This document shows positions 16,038 through 25,640 of a stretch of 44,423 nt of DNA, piece after piece (the stretch's first letter is position 1; every line of letters starts with the position of its first letter). This stretch comes from Clostridium sp. GTDB lineage: Bacteria > Bacillota > Clostridia > Peptostreptococcales > Peptostreptococcaceae. A program made the translations under genes and the position numbers. The DNA lies in contig JALFMW010000029.1 in assembly GCA_022782605.1 (NCBI GenBank), positions 1 to 44,423 of the forward strand. Direction: 5' to 3'. Below the pieces are notes generated by a model. That model ran no database searches. It saw nothing but the letters and a program-made list of their open reading frames with translations, and was not told the origin of the DNA.

Positions 16038-16754
16038 ATGATAAATGCAAAAGACAGATTAATAGTTGCAATTGATACAGATGAATTTGATAAAGCTAAG
16101 GAATTAATAGACCAGCTAGAAGACAGTGTAGATATTTTTAAGGTGGGATTAGAGCAATACGTTGCTACAAAGGGAAAAACAGTAGATTATCTTAAAGAAA
16201 AAGGGAAAAAGATATTTTTAGATCTTAAATTCCATGATATACCTAACACAATGAAAAGTGCAGTTAAAGCAGCTGTAAGAGATAATGTATGGCTAATGAC
16301 AATACATGTTTCAGATTTAGAGGGGATGAGACAGTGTGCTTTAGTGGCAAAAGAAGAAGCTGAAAGATTAAATATAGAAAAACCTATAATTGTTGGGGTT
16401 ACAGTATTAACTTCATTAAGTAATGAAGATTTACAAGATATAGGATGTAATATGACAACTGAAGAATTAGCAATAAAAAGAGCTAAATTAGCTAAAGAAT
16501 CGGGAATAGATGGAGTTGTATGTTCAGCAAAAGAGGTAGATAAAATAGTAGAAGTTTGCGGGGAAGATTTTGTAACGGTATGTCCAGGAATAAGACCATC
16601 ATCTTCAAGTGCAGGAGATCAAAAAAGAGTAGTAACTCCAGCAGAGGCAATCAGAAAAGGTGCTAAGTACTTAGTTGTTGGTAGACCTATAACTCAAAGT
16701 GAAAATCCAAAACAATCAGCGATTGATATTGCAAGAGAAATAGAAAATGCTTAG
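16038..16754 (+). CDS. pyrF: orotidine 5'-phosphate decarboxylase
   Basis: Protein of 238 residues catalysing the last step of UMP synthesis. The catalytic motif FLDLKFHDIPNT, with the Asp-Lys-Asp network, is at about 62-73, and the phosphate-binding end PGIRPSSSSAGDQKR and YLVVGRPIT are present. I start at ATG 16038, 8 bases after GGGAG, not at the GTG nine bases upstream, which lies inside the ribosome site. It is the first gene of pyrF-carA-carB, 12 bases before carA, behind a PyrR-type attenuator. Confidence 0.95.
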   Translation: MINAKDRLIVAIDTDEFDKAKELIDQLEDSVDIFKVGLEQYVATKGKTVDYLKEKGKKIFLDLKFHDIPNTMKSAVKAAVRDNVWLMTIHVSDLEGMRQCALVAKEEAERLNIEKPIIVGVTVLTSLSNEDLQDIGCNMTTEELAIKRAKLAKESGIDGVVCSAKEVDKIVEVCGEDFVTVCPGIRPSSSSAGDQKRVVTPAEAIRKGAKYLVVGRPITQSENPKQSAIDIAREIENA

Positions 16755-16766
16755 GGGGCAAGATAT

Positions 16767-17816
16767 ATGAAGGCAAAATTAATTTTAGAAGATGGAACGA
16801 TTTTTGAAGGTAAAGCATTTGGTTATTTAGAAGATTCTGTTGGGGAAGTAGTGTTTAATACTTCAATGACTGGTTATGGAGAAGTTTTAACAGATCCTTC
16901 TTATTACGGACAAATAGTAACAATGACATATCCTTTAATAGGAAACTATGGAATAAACTTAGAAGATGTACAATCTAAAATGGTTGCAGTAAAAGGATTT
17001 ATTGTTAGGGAAAAAAGTGATGCACCAAATAACTTTAGATGTGAAATGAGTTTAGAGGTGTATCTTAAACAAAATAAAATTATAGGACTTGAAGGAATAG
17101 ACACAAGAGCTTTAACAAAAATACTAAGAAATAATGGTACTATGAAAGGTATTATAACAATAGATAAAAATGCTAAACTTGAAGACGTAAAGCACAAGTT
17201 AGATATATTTGATAATACACAAGCAGTTTTAACTGTTTCAAGAAAAAAGGTGGAGTATATAAAAGGTAATGGACCTAAAGTAGCAATAATGGATTATGGT
17301 GTAAAACAAAATATAGTTGATAATTTTGTACAGAGGGGATGTGACATAACAATATTCCCTGCACTAACTCCTGCAGAAGAAGTTTTAGCCAGTGAACCTG
17401 ATTTAATATTCTTATCAAATGGGCCTGGGGATCCAGATGATTTAGAGGAAATAGTTAATAATGTTAAAAAAATGATAGGTAAAAAACCTGTTGTGGGAAT
17501 TTGCTTAGGACATCAAATTTTAGGAAAAGTATTCGGAGGAAAAACTTCAAAACTTAAATTTGGACATAGAGGTGGAAATCATCCAGTAAAAGATTTAGAA
17601 GAAGATAGAGTGTTTATAACTGCTCAAAACCACGGATACTACGTAAGTGAAGTGCCAGAGTGCATGAGAGTTACTCAAATCAATTTAAATGATAATACAG
17701 TAGAAGGAATGAGACACAAAGAATTACCAGTATATAGTGTTCAGTATCATCCAGAAGCTTGTCCAGGACCAAAAGACAGCACTTATGTATTTGATAAATT
17801 TTTAGAATTATTATAA
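16767..17816 (+). CDS. carA: carbamoyl-phosphate synthase, small (glutaminase) subunit
   Basis: Protein of 349 residues, the usual length. The N-terminal domain ([13 protein letters not shown]) precedes a class I glutamine amidotransferase domain with the nucleophile in [11 protein letters not shown] and the His/Glu pair in [10 protein letters not shown]. It releases ammonia from glutamine and channels it to CarB. It is followed 22 bases later by carB. The arrangement with pyrF and the PyrR leader points to a pyrimidine-regulated synthase. Confidence 0.96.
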   Translation: MKAKLILEDGTIFEGKAFGYLEDSVGEVVFNTSMTGYGEVLTDPSYYGQIVTMTYPLIGNYGINLEDVQSKMVAVKGFIVREKSDAPNNFRCEMSLEVYLKQNKIIGLEGIDTRALTKILRNNGTMKGIITIDKNAKLEDVKHKLDIFDNTQAVLTVSRKKVEYIKGNGPKVAIMDYGVKQNIVDNFVQRGCDITIFPALTPAEEVLASEPDLIFLSNGPGDPDDLEEIVNNVKKMIGKKPVVGICLGHQILGKVFGGKTSKLKFGHRGGNHPVKDLEEDRVFITAQNHGYYVSEVPECMRVTQINLNDNTVEGMRHKELPVYSVQYHPEACPGPKDSTYVFDKFLELL

Positions 17817-17838
17817 TTGTTTAAAGGGAGAAGAAGTT

Positions 17839-20800
17839 ATGCCTAAAATAGATAGTATCAAGAAAACATTAGTATTAGGTTCAGGGCCTATAATTATAGG
17901 TCAAGCAGCTGAGTTTGATTATTCGGGAACTCAAGCTTGCGGAGCTTTAAAAGAAGAGGGAATAGAAGTTGTACTTATAAATAGTAATCCAGCAACTATT
18001 ATGACGGACAAAGAAGTTGCCGATAAAATATATATAGAGCCATTAACAATAGAGGCTATAGAAAAAGTAATAGAGAAAGAAAGACCAGATAGTTTACTAG
18101 CAGGTATGGGTGGTCAAACAGGACTTAACTTAGCTGTTGAATTAAGTGATGCAGGTATATTAGATAAATATAATGTAAAAGTAATCGGAACATCTATAGA
18201 ATCTATAAAAAAAGGTGAAGATAGAGATACATTTAGAGAAACTATGAGGGCTATAAATCAGCCTGTAATAGAAAGTGATATAGTTACTAACTTAGAAGAT
18301 GGTCTTATTTATGCTGATAAAATCGGCTATCCAGTAATAGTTAGACCAGCTTACACATTAGGTGGAACTGGTGGGGGAATAGCTGAAAATAGAGAAGAAT
18401 TAACAGAGATACTAAATCATGGTTTACAGCTTAGTCCAGTTACTCAAGTTCTTTTAGAAAAAAGTATAAAAGGATGGAAAGAAATAGAATACGAAGTGAT
18501 GAGAGACAGCAAAGGTAACTGTATAACTGTATGTAATATGGAGAATGTTGACCCTGTTGGAGTTCATACAGGAGACAGTATAGTTGTAGCACCAAGTCAA
18601 ACTTTAAGTGATGTGGAGTATCAATTACTTAGAACAGCTTCTATAGATATAATAAACGCAATAGAAGTACAAGGTGGATGTAACGTTCAGATAGCTCTTC
18701 ACCCAGATAGATTAGAATATGCAATAATAGAAATAAATCCTCGTGTTAGTAGATCATCAGCTCTAGCATCTAAAGCTACTGGATATCCAATAGCAAAAGT
18801 TGCAGCTAAAATAGCGCTAGGATATACATTAGATGAAATAGAAAATGCTGTTACTAAAAAAACTAAGGCATGTTTCGAACCTACATTAGACTATGTTGTT
18901 GTAAAAATACCAAAATGGCCTTTTGATAAATTTAAACAAGCAAACAGAGTTCTTGGAACTAAAATGATGGCTACAGGAGAAATAATGAGTATAGGTAGCA
19001 ACTTTGAAGCTGCTTTATTAAAAGGAATAAGATCTCTTGAAATAGGTAAATATTCATTAATTCATAAACCATCACAAGAAAGAACAATAGAAGAGTTAAA
19101 AGAAAGAGTTGTTATGCCAGATGATGAAAGATTATTTGACTTATGTGAAATGATTAGAAGAGGCTACAGCTTAGATATGATAGAGAAAATAACTGGTGTA
19201 GATAAATGGTTCTTATACAGATTCAAATGGATAGTGGAACAAGAAGAACAACTTAAAACTATGAAAATAGAAGATTTAAATAAAGATTATCTACAACAAT
19301 TAAAGAAAAAAGGATTCTCAGATAAAGGTATAGCTGACTTAATGAAAATAAGCCCAGAAAAAGTATATGAGCTTAGATCTTTATACAATATAAACCCAGC
19401 TTACAAAATGGTTGATACATGTGGTGGAGAATTTGATGCCCTATCTCCATATTACTACTCAACTTATGAGCAATATGACGAAGTAGTTGTTAGTGATAAG
19501 AAAAAGGTAATAGTTCTTGGATCTGGACCAATAAGAATAGGTCAAGGTATAGAGTTTGATTACTGCTCAGTACATTGTATCAAATCATTGAGAAACATGG
19601 GAATAGAAACAATAATAATAAATAATAACCCAGAAACAGTAAGTACGGACTTCGATATATCTGATAAATTATACTTCGAACCGTTAACAGAAGAAGAAGT
19701 TTTAAATATAATAGAAAAAGAAAATCCAGAAGGTGTTATTCTTCAATTCGGAGGACAAACAGCTATAAAATTAGCTAAATTCTTAGACGAAAAGAATATA
19801 CCAATACTAGGAACTGACTTTTCAGATATAGATGCAGCAGAAGATAGAGAAAAATTTGATGAGCTTCTAGAAAAGCTTGATATAAATAGACCAAAAGGTA
19901 TAGCTGTATGGTCAGTTGAGGAAGGTATAAATCATGCAAAAGAAATAGGTTATCCTGTACTTGTTAGACCTTCTTATGTACTTGGTGGTCAAGGTATGGA
20001 GATAACTTATGAAGAGCATAAGTTAGAAGCATATTTAAGAAATGCATTTGAGAGAGATAGTAAAAATCCAGTACTTATAGATAAGTATTTAGTAGGTAGA
20101 GAAATAGAAGTAGATGCAATATGTGATGGAGAAGATATATTGATACCAGGTATAATGGAACACTTAGAAAGAGCAGGAGTTCACTCTGGAGACTCTATAA
20201 CAATGTATCCTACTCAAAATGTTTCTGATGAAATAAAAGAAAAAATATTAGATTACACTAAGAAAATAGCTTTAGAGCTAAATGTATTAGGAATGGTTAA
20301 TATTCAGTTTATAGAATTCAAAGGAGAATTATATATAATAGAAGTTAATCCAAGAGCTAGTAGAACAGTGCCATACATTAGTAAAGTGAGTAAAGTTCCA
20401 ATAGTTGATTTAGCTACAAAATGTATGCTTGGAGCTAAATTAAAAGACTTAGGATATGGAACAGGCATATATAAAACACCAGATTTAGTATCTGTAAAAG
20501 TGCCAGTGTTCTCTATGTCAAAACTTGCGAGAGTAGATGTAAGTTTAGGACCAGAAATGAAATCTACAGGGGAAGTTTTAGGTGTTGGTGAAACTTTAGA
20601 AGAAGCTTTATATAAAGGATTTATGGCAGCAGGAAGAACTATATCAGATGATAGGGGAGTGGTTCTTGCAACTGTAAATGATCATGACAAGGAAGAATTT
20701 ATAGAAATAGCTAAAGAGATGAAAGAATTAGGTTACACATTCTTAGCAACAGAGGGAACGGCTAAAACTCTAAGAAAAAATGACATAGATGCTATAACTG

Positions 20801-21045
20801 TTAATAAAATAGGAGAAGGAAAACCTAATATATTAGATGCTATAATGAATAATCAAGTGGATATGGTTATAAATACTCCTACAAAAGGTAATGATGCTAA
20901 AAGAGATGGATTTAAAATAAGAAGAACAGCTACTGAATATAATGTGGATATCATGACATCTCTAGATACATTAAAGGCATTAGTTAAGGTAACTAAGAAA
21001 CAAATTAACAATCATGAATTAAAAGTTTATAATATAGCAGAATAG
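17839..21045 (+). CDS. carB: carbamoyl-phosphate synthase, large subunit
   Basis: Full-length 1068-residue protein with two homologous ATP-grasp halves, each opened by a VLGSGP-type motif (near residues 12 and 557) and containing [12 protein letters not shown] and [12 protein letters not shown] loops. A C-terminal MGS-like allosteric domain follows ([27 protein letters not shown]). It makes carbamoyl phosphate for pyrimidines and arginine; UMP commonly inhibits through the MGS domain. Last gene of the transcript, ending in a strong terminator. No pyrB, pyrC, pyrD or pyrE lies in the window. Confidence 0.97.
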   Translation: MPKIDSIKKTLVLGSGPIIIGQAAEFDYSGTQACGALKEEGIEVVLINSNPATIMTDKEVADKIYIEPLTIEAIEKVIEKERPDSLLAGMGGQTGLNLAVELSDAGILDKYNVKVIGTSIESIKKGEDRDTFRETMRAINQPVIESDIVTNLEDGLIYADKIGYPVIVRPAYTLGGTGGGIAENREELTEILNHGLQLSPVTQVLLEKSIKGWKEIEYEVMRDSKGNCITVCNMENVDPVGVHTGDSIVVAPSQTLSDVEYQLLRTASIDIINAIEVQGGCNVQIALHPDRLEYAIIEINPRVSRSSALASKATGYPIAKVAAKIALGYTLDEIENAVTKKTKACFEPTLDYVVVKIPKWPFDKFKQANRVLGTKMMATGEIMSIGSNFEAALLKGIRSLEIGKYSLIHKPSQERTIEELKERVVMPDDERLFDLCEMIRRGYSLDMIEKITGVDKWFLYRFKWIVEQEEQLKTMKIEDLNKDYLQQLKKKGFSDKGIADLMKISPEKVYELRSLYNINPAYKMVDTCGGEFDALSPYYYSTYEQYDEVVVSDKKKVIVLGSGPIRIGQGIEFDYCSVHCIKSLRNMGIETIIINNNPETVSTDFDISDKLYFEPLTEEEVLNIIEKENPEGVILQFGGQTAIKLAKFLDEKNIPILGTDFSDIDAAEDREKFDELLEKLDINRPKGIAVWSVEEGINHAKEIGYPVLVRPSYVLGGQGMEITYEEHKLEAYLRNAFERDSKNPVLIDKYLVGREIEVDAICDGEDILIPGIMEHLERAGVHSGDSITMYPTQNVSDEIKEKILDYTKKIALELNVLGMVNIQFIEFKGELYIIEVNPRASRTVPYISKVSKVPIVDLATKCMLGAKLKDLGYGTGIYKTPDLVSVKVPVFSMSKLARVDVSLGPEMKSTGEVLGVGETLEEALYKGFMAAGRTISDDRGVVLATVNDHDKEEFIEIAKEMKELGYTFLATEGTAKTLRKNDIDAITVNKIGEGKPNILDAIMNNQVDMVINTPTKGNDAKRDGFKIRRTATEYNVDIMTSLDTLKALVKVTKKQINNHELKVYNIAE

Positions 21046-21056
21046 TTATTAGTAAG

Positions 21057-21092
21057 AAGGGCTGATTAATGTAGATTAATCAGCCCTTTGTA
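21057..21092 (+). terminator. terminator of the pyrF-carAB operon
   Basis: GGGCTGATTAAT pairs perfectly with ATTAATCAGCCC around GTAG, followed by TTTG. It is the most GC-rich stem of its neighbourhood. Confidence 0.85.
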
Positions 21093-21127
21093 AATTTTAA
21101 ATTGAGTTATAGATTTATATTTAAGAA

Positions 21128-21148
21128 GGTATACTTTAGTAGTATACC
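21128..21148 (-). terminator. hairpin at the end of the DUF3298 gene
   Basis: GGTATAC (21128-21134) pairs with GTATACC (21142-21148). On the minus strand the stop codon lies in the loop and a TTCTT tract follows, giving a weak terminator. Confidence 0.5.
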
Positions 21149-21891
21149 CTGTTGAACTGTTGAAAATAATTAGCTCTCATTCTATTAAAGTTAATATTTT
21201 TTGCATTACAATAAAAACGAGGTTTTATATAGGATTCGAAGTTTGAGAATTCCATTAAAAATTTTGGGATATCATTAGCAGCTGGGGATATTTCATCCAA
21301 TCCAAAATAGATTACGATTCCTTGATCTGTCAAATAGAAAGATTGATCTTCTGGTATATCAACAGATGCATCAGGATAATAGAATGTAGGATTTTGATTA
21401 ATTTTAAAATTTACAAAGTCAGATACTAATTTTAAATAATCTACATTAGGTCTAAAAATATCTTTAAGTAAAATCTGATTTCCTGTTAATAAATCTATAT
21501 TGTAGTTGTATAAATCATTATACTGAGGATTGTTATTATCTAAAGCAGTAAGAGAGAGTATAAGACTTATAACCTGATTTTTATTAAATGTAATATCATA
21601 ATTTGAGTAAACTTTATAATTTATTTTAGATTTACTACCGTCAGGGTTGCTTAGATTAAGTTGTTGTTCTTCTTCTAAAATGCCTTGTTTAAATGTATAG
21701 ACAGAAGAATTTATAGCATCATTTAAATTTTGTAAAACAGAATCATTTACTTGAAAATAACCATTCTTAACGTTATAAAATACAGGGTATTTTAAATCAT
21801 AATAAAAAAATTCATTTCGACCTATGTCTTCCACATATTGAACATATAGTGTATTGAAAAGACAGGTATTGTTTGGTTGATTGTAATTCAT
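21136..21891 (-). CDS. DUF4163/DUF3298 domain protein without signal peptide
   Basis: Protein of 251 residues. Residues ~25-115 (YDLKYPVFYNVKNGYFQVND onward) resemble the DUF4163 domain and ~120-225 (YNYNIDLLTGNQILLKDIF, then DQGIVIYFGLDEISPAA) the DUF3298 domain. The pair occurs in RsiV, the lysozyme-sensing anti-sigma factor, and in PdaC-type deacetylases. Those are secreted or membrane-anchored, while this protein has no signal peptide, membrane helix or sigma-binding domain and begins with a polar Asn/Gln-rich stretch. It could be cytoplasmic or a spore protein; function unknown. The ribosome site AGGAGG precedes ATG by 8 bases. Confidence 0.72.
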   Translation of the reverse strand: MNYNQPNNTCLFNTLYVQYVEDIGRNEFFYYDLKYPVFYNVKNGYFQVNDSVLQNLNDAINSSVYTFKQGILEEEQQLNLSNPDGSKSKINYKVYSNYDITFNKNQVISLILSLTALDNNNPQYNDLYNYNIDLLTGNQILLKDIFRPNVDYLKLVSDFVNFKINQNPTFYYPDASVDIPEDQSFYLTDQGIVIYFGLDEISPAANDIPKFLMEFSNFESYIKPRFYCNAKNINFNRMRANYFQQFNRVYY

Positions 21892-22095
21892 ATTCAGTTC
21901 CTCCTAGATAAATAATTTAAATTAATAATTTATATGCAAAGTAAAATCAAATAATAATAATAGATAGGTGTAAAAGCCCTTAAATATTGAAATTATCAAA
22001 TTAAATAAAGTATATAAACTATTTAAAATACCTAAAATAAAATTAATTAGTGTGATATAATACAGAAGATTAGTAAGAAAATTAGGAGGATACAT

Positions 22096-22968
22096 ATGTT
22101 ATTATTAGCAGATAAATGGAAAGATTATGAACTTATAGATATGGGTAACGGAGAAAAATTAGAACGTTGGGGAGATGTAGTACTTAGAAGACCAGATCCT
22201 CAAGTTATGTGGCCAATAAAAAATGAAAGTGGACTTTGGAAAAATCCTCATGGACATTACCACAGAAGTGCAAAAGGTGGAGGACATTGGGAGACTAAGA
22301 AGAAGTATCCACAAAAATGGACTGTAAATTACAAAGGATTAAAATTCAATATAAGTCCTACTGGATTTAAACATACAGGTTTATTCCCAGAACAAGCGGC
22401 TAACTGGGATTGGCAAATGGATATGATAAAAAAAGCTAATAGACCAATAAAAGTATTAAACTTATTTGCATATACAGGAGGAGCTACAGTTGCTTGTGCA
22501 GCAGCAGGGGCAGAAGTATGTCATGTTGATGCATCTAAAGGTATGGTTACTTGGGCAAAAGAAAACTTACAAACTTCAGGACTTGGAGATAGAAAAGTAA
22601 GATTTATAGTAGATGATGTTGTTAAATTTGTAGAAAGAGAAATAAGAAGAGGAAATAAATATGACGCTATAATTATGGACCCACCTTCATATGGAAGAGG
22701 ACCAAAAGGTGAAGTTTGGCAAATAGAAGATAAATTATATGGTTTAGTTGAATTATGTACAAAAGTATTATCAGACAAGCCTTTATTCTTCTTAATAAAC
22801 TCTTATACAACTGGTTTATCACCTATAATTCTTGAACATATATTAGATGCTACAGTTGCTAGAAAAGCAAAAGGCGGACATATATATGCTGGAGAAATAG
22901 GAATACCAACATCAAGAGATGGTAAAGTACTTCCATGTGGTATATTCGGAAGATGGGAAGGTAAATAA
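22096..22968 (+). CDS. class I SAM-dependent methyltransferase (RlmI/RlmK-like)
   Basis: Protein of 290 residues. The SAM-binding motif I is VLNLFAYTGGATVACAAAGA, with the acidic motif II VCHVDASKG, motif III FIVDDVVKF and the catalytic-region motif IMDPPSYGRG. This set is shared with 23S rRNA cytosine and guanine methyltransferases of the RlmI/RlmK group. The N-terminal ~95 residues (DMGNGEKLERWGDVVLRRPDPQ in part) form the RNA-side domain; no PUA domain is evident. Two bases separate it from an RluA-type pseudouridine synthase, which suggests both act on RNA. The modified nucleotide cannot be read from sequence. Confidence 0.85.
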   Translation: MLLLADKWKDYELIDMGNGEKLERWGDVVLRRPDPQVMWPIKNESGLWKNPHGHYHRSAKGGGHWETKKKYPQKWTVNYKGLKFNISPTGFKHTGLFPEQAANWDWQMDMIKKANRPIKVLNLFAYTGGATVACAAAGAEVCHVDASKGMVTWAKENLQTSGLGDRKVRFIVDDVVKFVEREIRRGNKYDAIIMDPPSYGRGPKGEVWQIEDKLYGLVELCTKVLSDKPLFFLINSYTTGLSPIILEHILDATVARKAKGGHIYAGEIGIPTSRDGKVLPCGIFGRWEGK

Positions 22969-22970
22969 TA

Positions 22971-23642
22971 ATGGTTAAGGTTATATACGAAGATAATCAT
23001 TTATTAGTAGTAGAAAAACCGGTAAACATATTGTCTCAGGGAGATAATACTAATGATGATGATATGGTAAATCTTCTAAAGAAATATCTTAAAGAAAAGT
23101 ATAATAAGCCAGGAAATGTATTTGTTGGACTTGTTCATAGACTGGATAGACCGGTAGGAGGTTGTATGGTATTTGCCAAAACTTCCAAGGCAGCCTCAAG
23201 ATTATCAGAGCAGGTAAGAAATAAATCATTCAAAAAAACATATAGAGCTGTTATACATGGAAATATGAATAAAAAAGAAGATAATCTATTAGATTATTTA
23301 TATAAAAATAAAAAAACAAATATGGTCAGTGTAGTTAGTAAAAATACGAAAGATGCTAAAGACGCTAGATTATCTTATGAAACGCTGGACTCTCAAAAAG
23401 GATTTAGCCTTGTTCAAATAGATTTAAAAACTGGTAGACCTCATCAAATTAGAGTTCAGTTTGCAAGTAGAAAACATCCTTTATTTGGTGATCAGAGATA
23501 TGGTCAACATTTAAATAAAGTTGGGCAACAGATAGCTCTATGGTCATATAAAATAGAAATAGTTCATCCAACAACAAAAGAAAAAATGGAGTTTGTTTGT
23601 GATGTTCCAAATGAATATCCATGGAACATTTTTAATGTTTAA
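22971..23642 (+). CDS. RluA-family pseudouridine synthase
   Basis: Protein of 223 residues with the catalytic motif HRLDRPVGGCMVFAKT around 57-72, in which the Asp is the nucleophile, and the conserved KTGRPHQIRVQF region. It lacks an N-terminal S4 domain, as in the short RluA/TruC-type enzymes. It follows the methyltransferase gene by two bases and precedes a UPF0489 gene by 13 bases, so the four genes 22096-24898 are likely co-transcribed. rRNA or tRNA substrate not determinable. Confidence 0.9.
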   Translation: MVKVIYEDNHLLVVEKPVNILSQGDNTNDDDMVNLLKKYLKEKYNKPGNVFVGLVHRLDRPVGGCMVFAKTSKAASRLSEQVRNKSFKKTYRAVIHGNMNKKEDNLLDYLYKNKKTNMVSVVSKNTKDAKDARLSYETLDSQKGFSLVQIDLKTGRPHQIRVQFASRKHPLFGDQRYGQHLNKVGQQIALWSYKIEIVHPTTKEKMEFVCDVPNEYPWNIFNV

Positions 23643-23655
23643 ATAAGGAGATATT

Positions 23656-24363
23656 ATGGAAAGATACACAGGTTTTTATATTGATAAACCTCAAGGAAAC
23701 AATGTTTTTTCATATGAAGAAAGAGAAAATAAGAAAATTTTCGTGCCTAAATTAATAGAAGGTACTTTAGAAGATGTTAAAGTTGGAGACAATATAGTTT
23801 TCAATGAAATAGATGAAGATACGGAAATTAAGGCAAAAGGTCTTAAAAACTTAGTTGAATATAAGCTAGGTAATAAAACTATTTATGTTTTTGATAATCA
23901 CAATCATGCTTTTTATTTTTGGAATAAAAGTTTATTAAAAAATGAATTTAATAAAGGTTGTAAACTAGTACATGTTGATCAACATAAAGATATGAGAGAA
24001 CCTGATAACTACAATGTTGATATAGAGAACTTAGATGATGTATTTACATATACAAATGAGGTTCTTAACGTTGGAAACTTTATTCAACCAGCATTAAAAA
24101 AAGAAATTTTCTCACAAGCAATAATAATTGATAGTTCTTATGGATTTGATGTTGAAGTCGATGAAGAATATGTATTAGATATTGATTTAGATATATTTTC
24201 AAAGGATATGGACTATATTCCTTATGATTTTAGAATTGATAAAATTAAAAAATTAATAGAAAATGCAAAAGTTATAACAATTGCTACAAGTCCTTATTTT
24301 ATAGAGCAAGACTATGCTATTAAGGTATTAAAAGAACTATTTAATTGTGATATAATAGAATAA
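23656..24363 (+). CDS. UPF0489-family protein (arginase-like fold)
   Basis: Protein of 235 residues. Three motifs match the UPF0489 family: FDNHNHAFYFW (79-89), LVHVDQHKDM (104-113) and YVLDIDLDIFSKD (172-184), together with NVGNFIQPAL between them. The HxDxHxD and DIDLD sets are the two metal-binding motifs of the arginase/deacetylase fold. Members of this family include peptide arginases such as OspR, which convert arginine to ornithine in ribosomal peptides. The first ~65 residues form an extra domain of unknown role. No peptide precursor or maturase gene is adjacent, so the substrate here is open. Placed between RNA-modification genes and a SEC-C gene. Confidence 0.75.
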   Translation: MERYTGFYIDKPQGNNVFSYEERENKKIFVPKLIEGTLEDVKVGDNIVFNEIDEDTEIKAKGLKNLVEYKLGNKTIYVFDNHNHAFYFWNKSLLKNEFNKGCKLVHVDQHKDMREPDNYNVDIENLDDVFTYTNEVLNVGNFIQPALKKEIFSQAIIIDSSYGFDVEVDEEYVLDIDLDIFSKDMDYIPYDFRIDKIKKLIENAKVITIATSPYFIEQDYAIKVLKELFNCDIIE

Positions 24364-24400
24364 TTGATAATATAATTTTAAATTTAGGAGGAGCGTCAAT

Positions 24401-24898
24401 ATGAGTTTATTAACACAATGGAGAGCTTTAAGTGAAAATCTTGAAACTCAAGAAGCTGAAATAAAATTCTGGGAAGAATATTTAAAAGTAGAGGCATCAA
24501 TATACAATGAAATATTAAACAATAAAGTAGAAGTTGTAGAAGGAAAAGTTTCTGACTTAGCTAACACTTACAATACTTCAGTTGAATACTTCATGGGATT
24601 CATAGATGGAATAAGTGAAAGTTTAAAAGAAGATATAGTTTTAGAAGAAATAGAAGCTGATTCTCAAATATCTTTAAAAATAGATTTCGAAAAATTATAC
24701 TTCAACATGTTATCTGTAGAAGCTGAATGGTTATATACTTTACCAGGTTGGGAAGGAATATTATCAGCAGAAGAAAGAAAAGAAATAGAAAAATCATACA
24801 AAAAAACTAAAACTGTTGTTAAAGAAAAAACAGTTGGAAGAAATGAACCTTGTCCATGTGGAAGTGGTAAAAAATATAAAAAATGTTGTGGAAAATAA
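24401..24898 (+). CDS. SEC-C motif protein
   Basis: Protein of 165 residues. The last ~25 residues are a SEC-C zinc finger ([20 protein letters not shown]), the element that in SecA binds zinc and SecB or ribosomes. The preceding ~135 residues are helical and acidic, without a recognised domain. Similar stand-alone proteins are common in Clostridia and their role is unknown. Good ribosome site (AGGAGG). It ends the four-gene unit with a terminator 7 bases after the stop. Confidence 0.85.
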   Translation: MSLLTQWRALSENLETQEAEIKFWEEYLKVEASIYNEILNNKVEVVEGKVSDLANTYNTSVEYFMGFIDGISESLKEDIVLEEIEADSQISLKIDFEKLYFNMLSVEAEWLYTLPGWEGILSAEERKEIEKSYKKTKTVVKEKTVGRNEPCPCGSGKKYKKCCGK

Positions 24899-24905
24899 TT
24901 CACTT

Positions 24906-24934
24906 AGACTGCCTATTCTAGGCGGTCTTTTTTT
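24906..24934 (+). terminator. terminator after the SEC-C gene
   Basis: AGACTGCCTA pairs with TAGGCGGTCT around TTC, followed by a T-run. Confidence 0.9.
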
Positions 24935-25021
24935 ATATAAAAACAAATTAATGTAATAAAATGGTAAAAAACTGTTGCGAAATGGTTACAAAAATGTAAT
25001 AATATTAATATAATATATTAC

Positions 25022-25089
25022 AAAACGGTTACAAATATAAAGCCGTTTGTTTTGAAAGGAGTTGAGTAAGTATAGTTTTATCGACTATA
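25022..25089 (+). promoter_or_regulatory. structured leader of the NlpC/P60 gene
   Basis: AAACGG (25023-25028) can pair with CCGTTT (25043-25048). An AAAGGAG Shine-Dalgarno lies at 25055-25061, but the first in-frame start is 34 bases later at 25096. Between them TATAGT (25071-25076) pairs with ACTATA (25084-25089), which would shorten the distance. The in-frame codon directly before ATG 25096 region is closed by a TAA, excluding an earlier start. Confidence 0.4.
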
Positions 25090-25095
25090 TAATTT

Positions 25096-25569
25096 ATGAA
25101 AATATTTAAAAATAAGATAATAGCTTTATTATTGCTCGTAGCGTTGGTTATGCCAATACTAGCAACTCCGACACAAACATATGCTGCTTCAAGTAGCAAA
25201 TCAACTAAGATAGAAAGTTTTGCTAAAAAACAATTGGGAAAAAGATACGTGTGGGCAACTCAAGGACCATCTACATTTGATTGTTCAGGATTCACATATT
25301 ATGTTGTAAAGAAAACAACAGGAAAAACTATACCAAGAGGTTCGACAGTTCAAGGTAAACATGGAAAATATGTAAGCAGAAAAAATCTAAAAAAGGGAGA
25401 TTTAGTATTTTTTGCAACAACAGGCAAGGGAAGAGTATCTCATGCAGGAATTTATTTAGGAAATAAAAAATTTATTCATGCCTCATCATCAAAAGGCAAA
25501 GTTGTAATATCAAGCATGGCTAGTGGTCATTATTATAAAACCTTTGTAAATGGAAGACGAGTAATATAA
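25096..25569 (+). CDS. secreted NlpC/P60 cell-wall endopeptidase
   Basis: Protein of 157 residues. A signal peptide (MKIFKNK, then a hydrophobic core, cleavage near TYAA-SSS at ~31) is followed by a single NlpC/P60 domain. The catalytic set is complete: Cys in TFDCSGFTYYVV, His in VSHAGIYLG and the third polar residue His in FIHASSSKG. Such enzymes cut gamma-D-Glu-diaminopimelate or similar bonds in peptidoglycan. It has no binding repeats, so it is a minimal enzyme. Its ribosome site is unusually far from the start codon. It shares a bidirectional terminator with the convergent DUF1638 gene. Confidence 0.92.
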   Translation: MKIFKNKIIALLLLVALVMPILATPTQTYAASSSKSTKIESFAKKQLGKRYVWATQGPSTFDCSGFTYYVVKKTTGKTIPRGSTVQGKHGKYVSRKNLKKGDLVFFATTGKGRVSHAGIYLGNKKFIHASSSKGKVVISSMASGHYYKTFVNGRRVI

Positions 25570-25597
25570 ATTTTAATAATATAATCTGATAAAAAAC

Positions 25598-25640
25598 AAA
25601 GCTATAAATAGCAGACTCAAAGTCAGCTGTTTATAGCTTT
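25598..25640. terminator. long bidirectional terminator
   Basis: AAAGCTATAAA pairs with TTTATAGCTTT, and the inner AGC-GACT pairs with AGTC-GCT around CAA. The minus-strand T-run (TTTGTTTTTT) makes it a strong stop for the DUF1638 gene, whose last codons lie inside the stem. Confidence 0.85.

Noticed and set aside
25022-25095. c-di-AMP (ydaO-type) riboswitch before the NlpC/P60 gene
   Set aside because: The gene type fits, but the leader is far too short and lacks the conserved ydaO core sequences.
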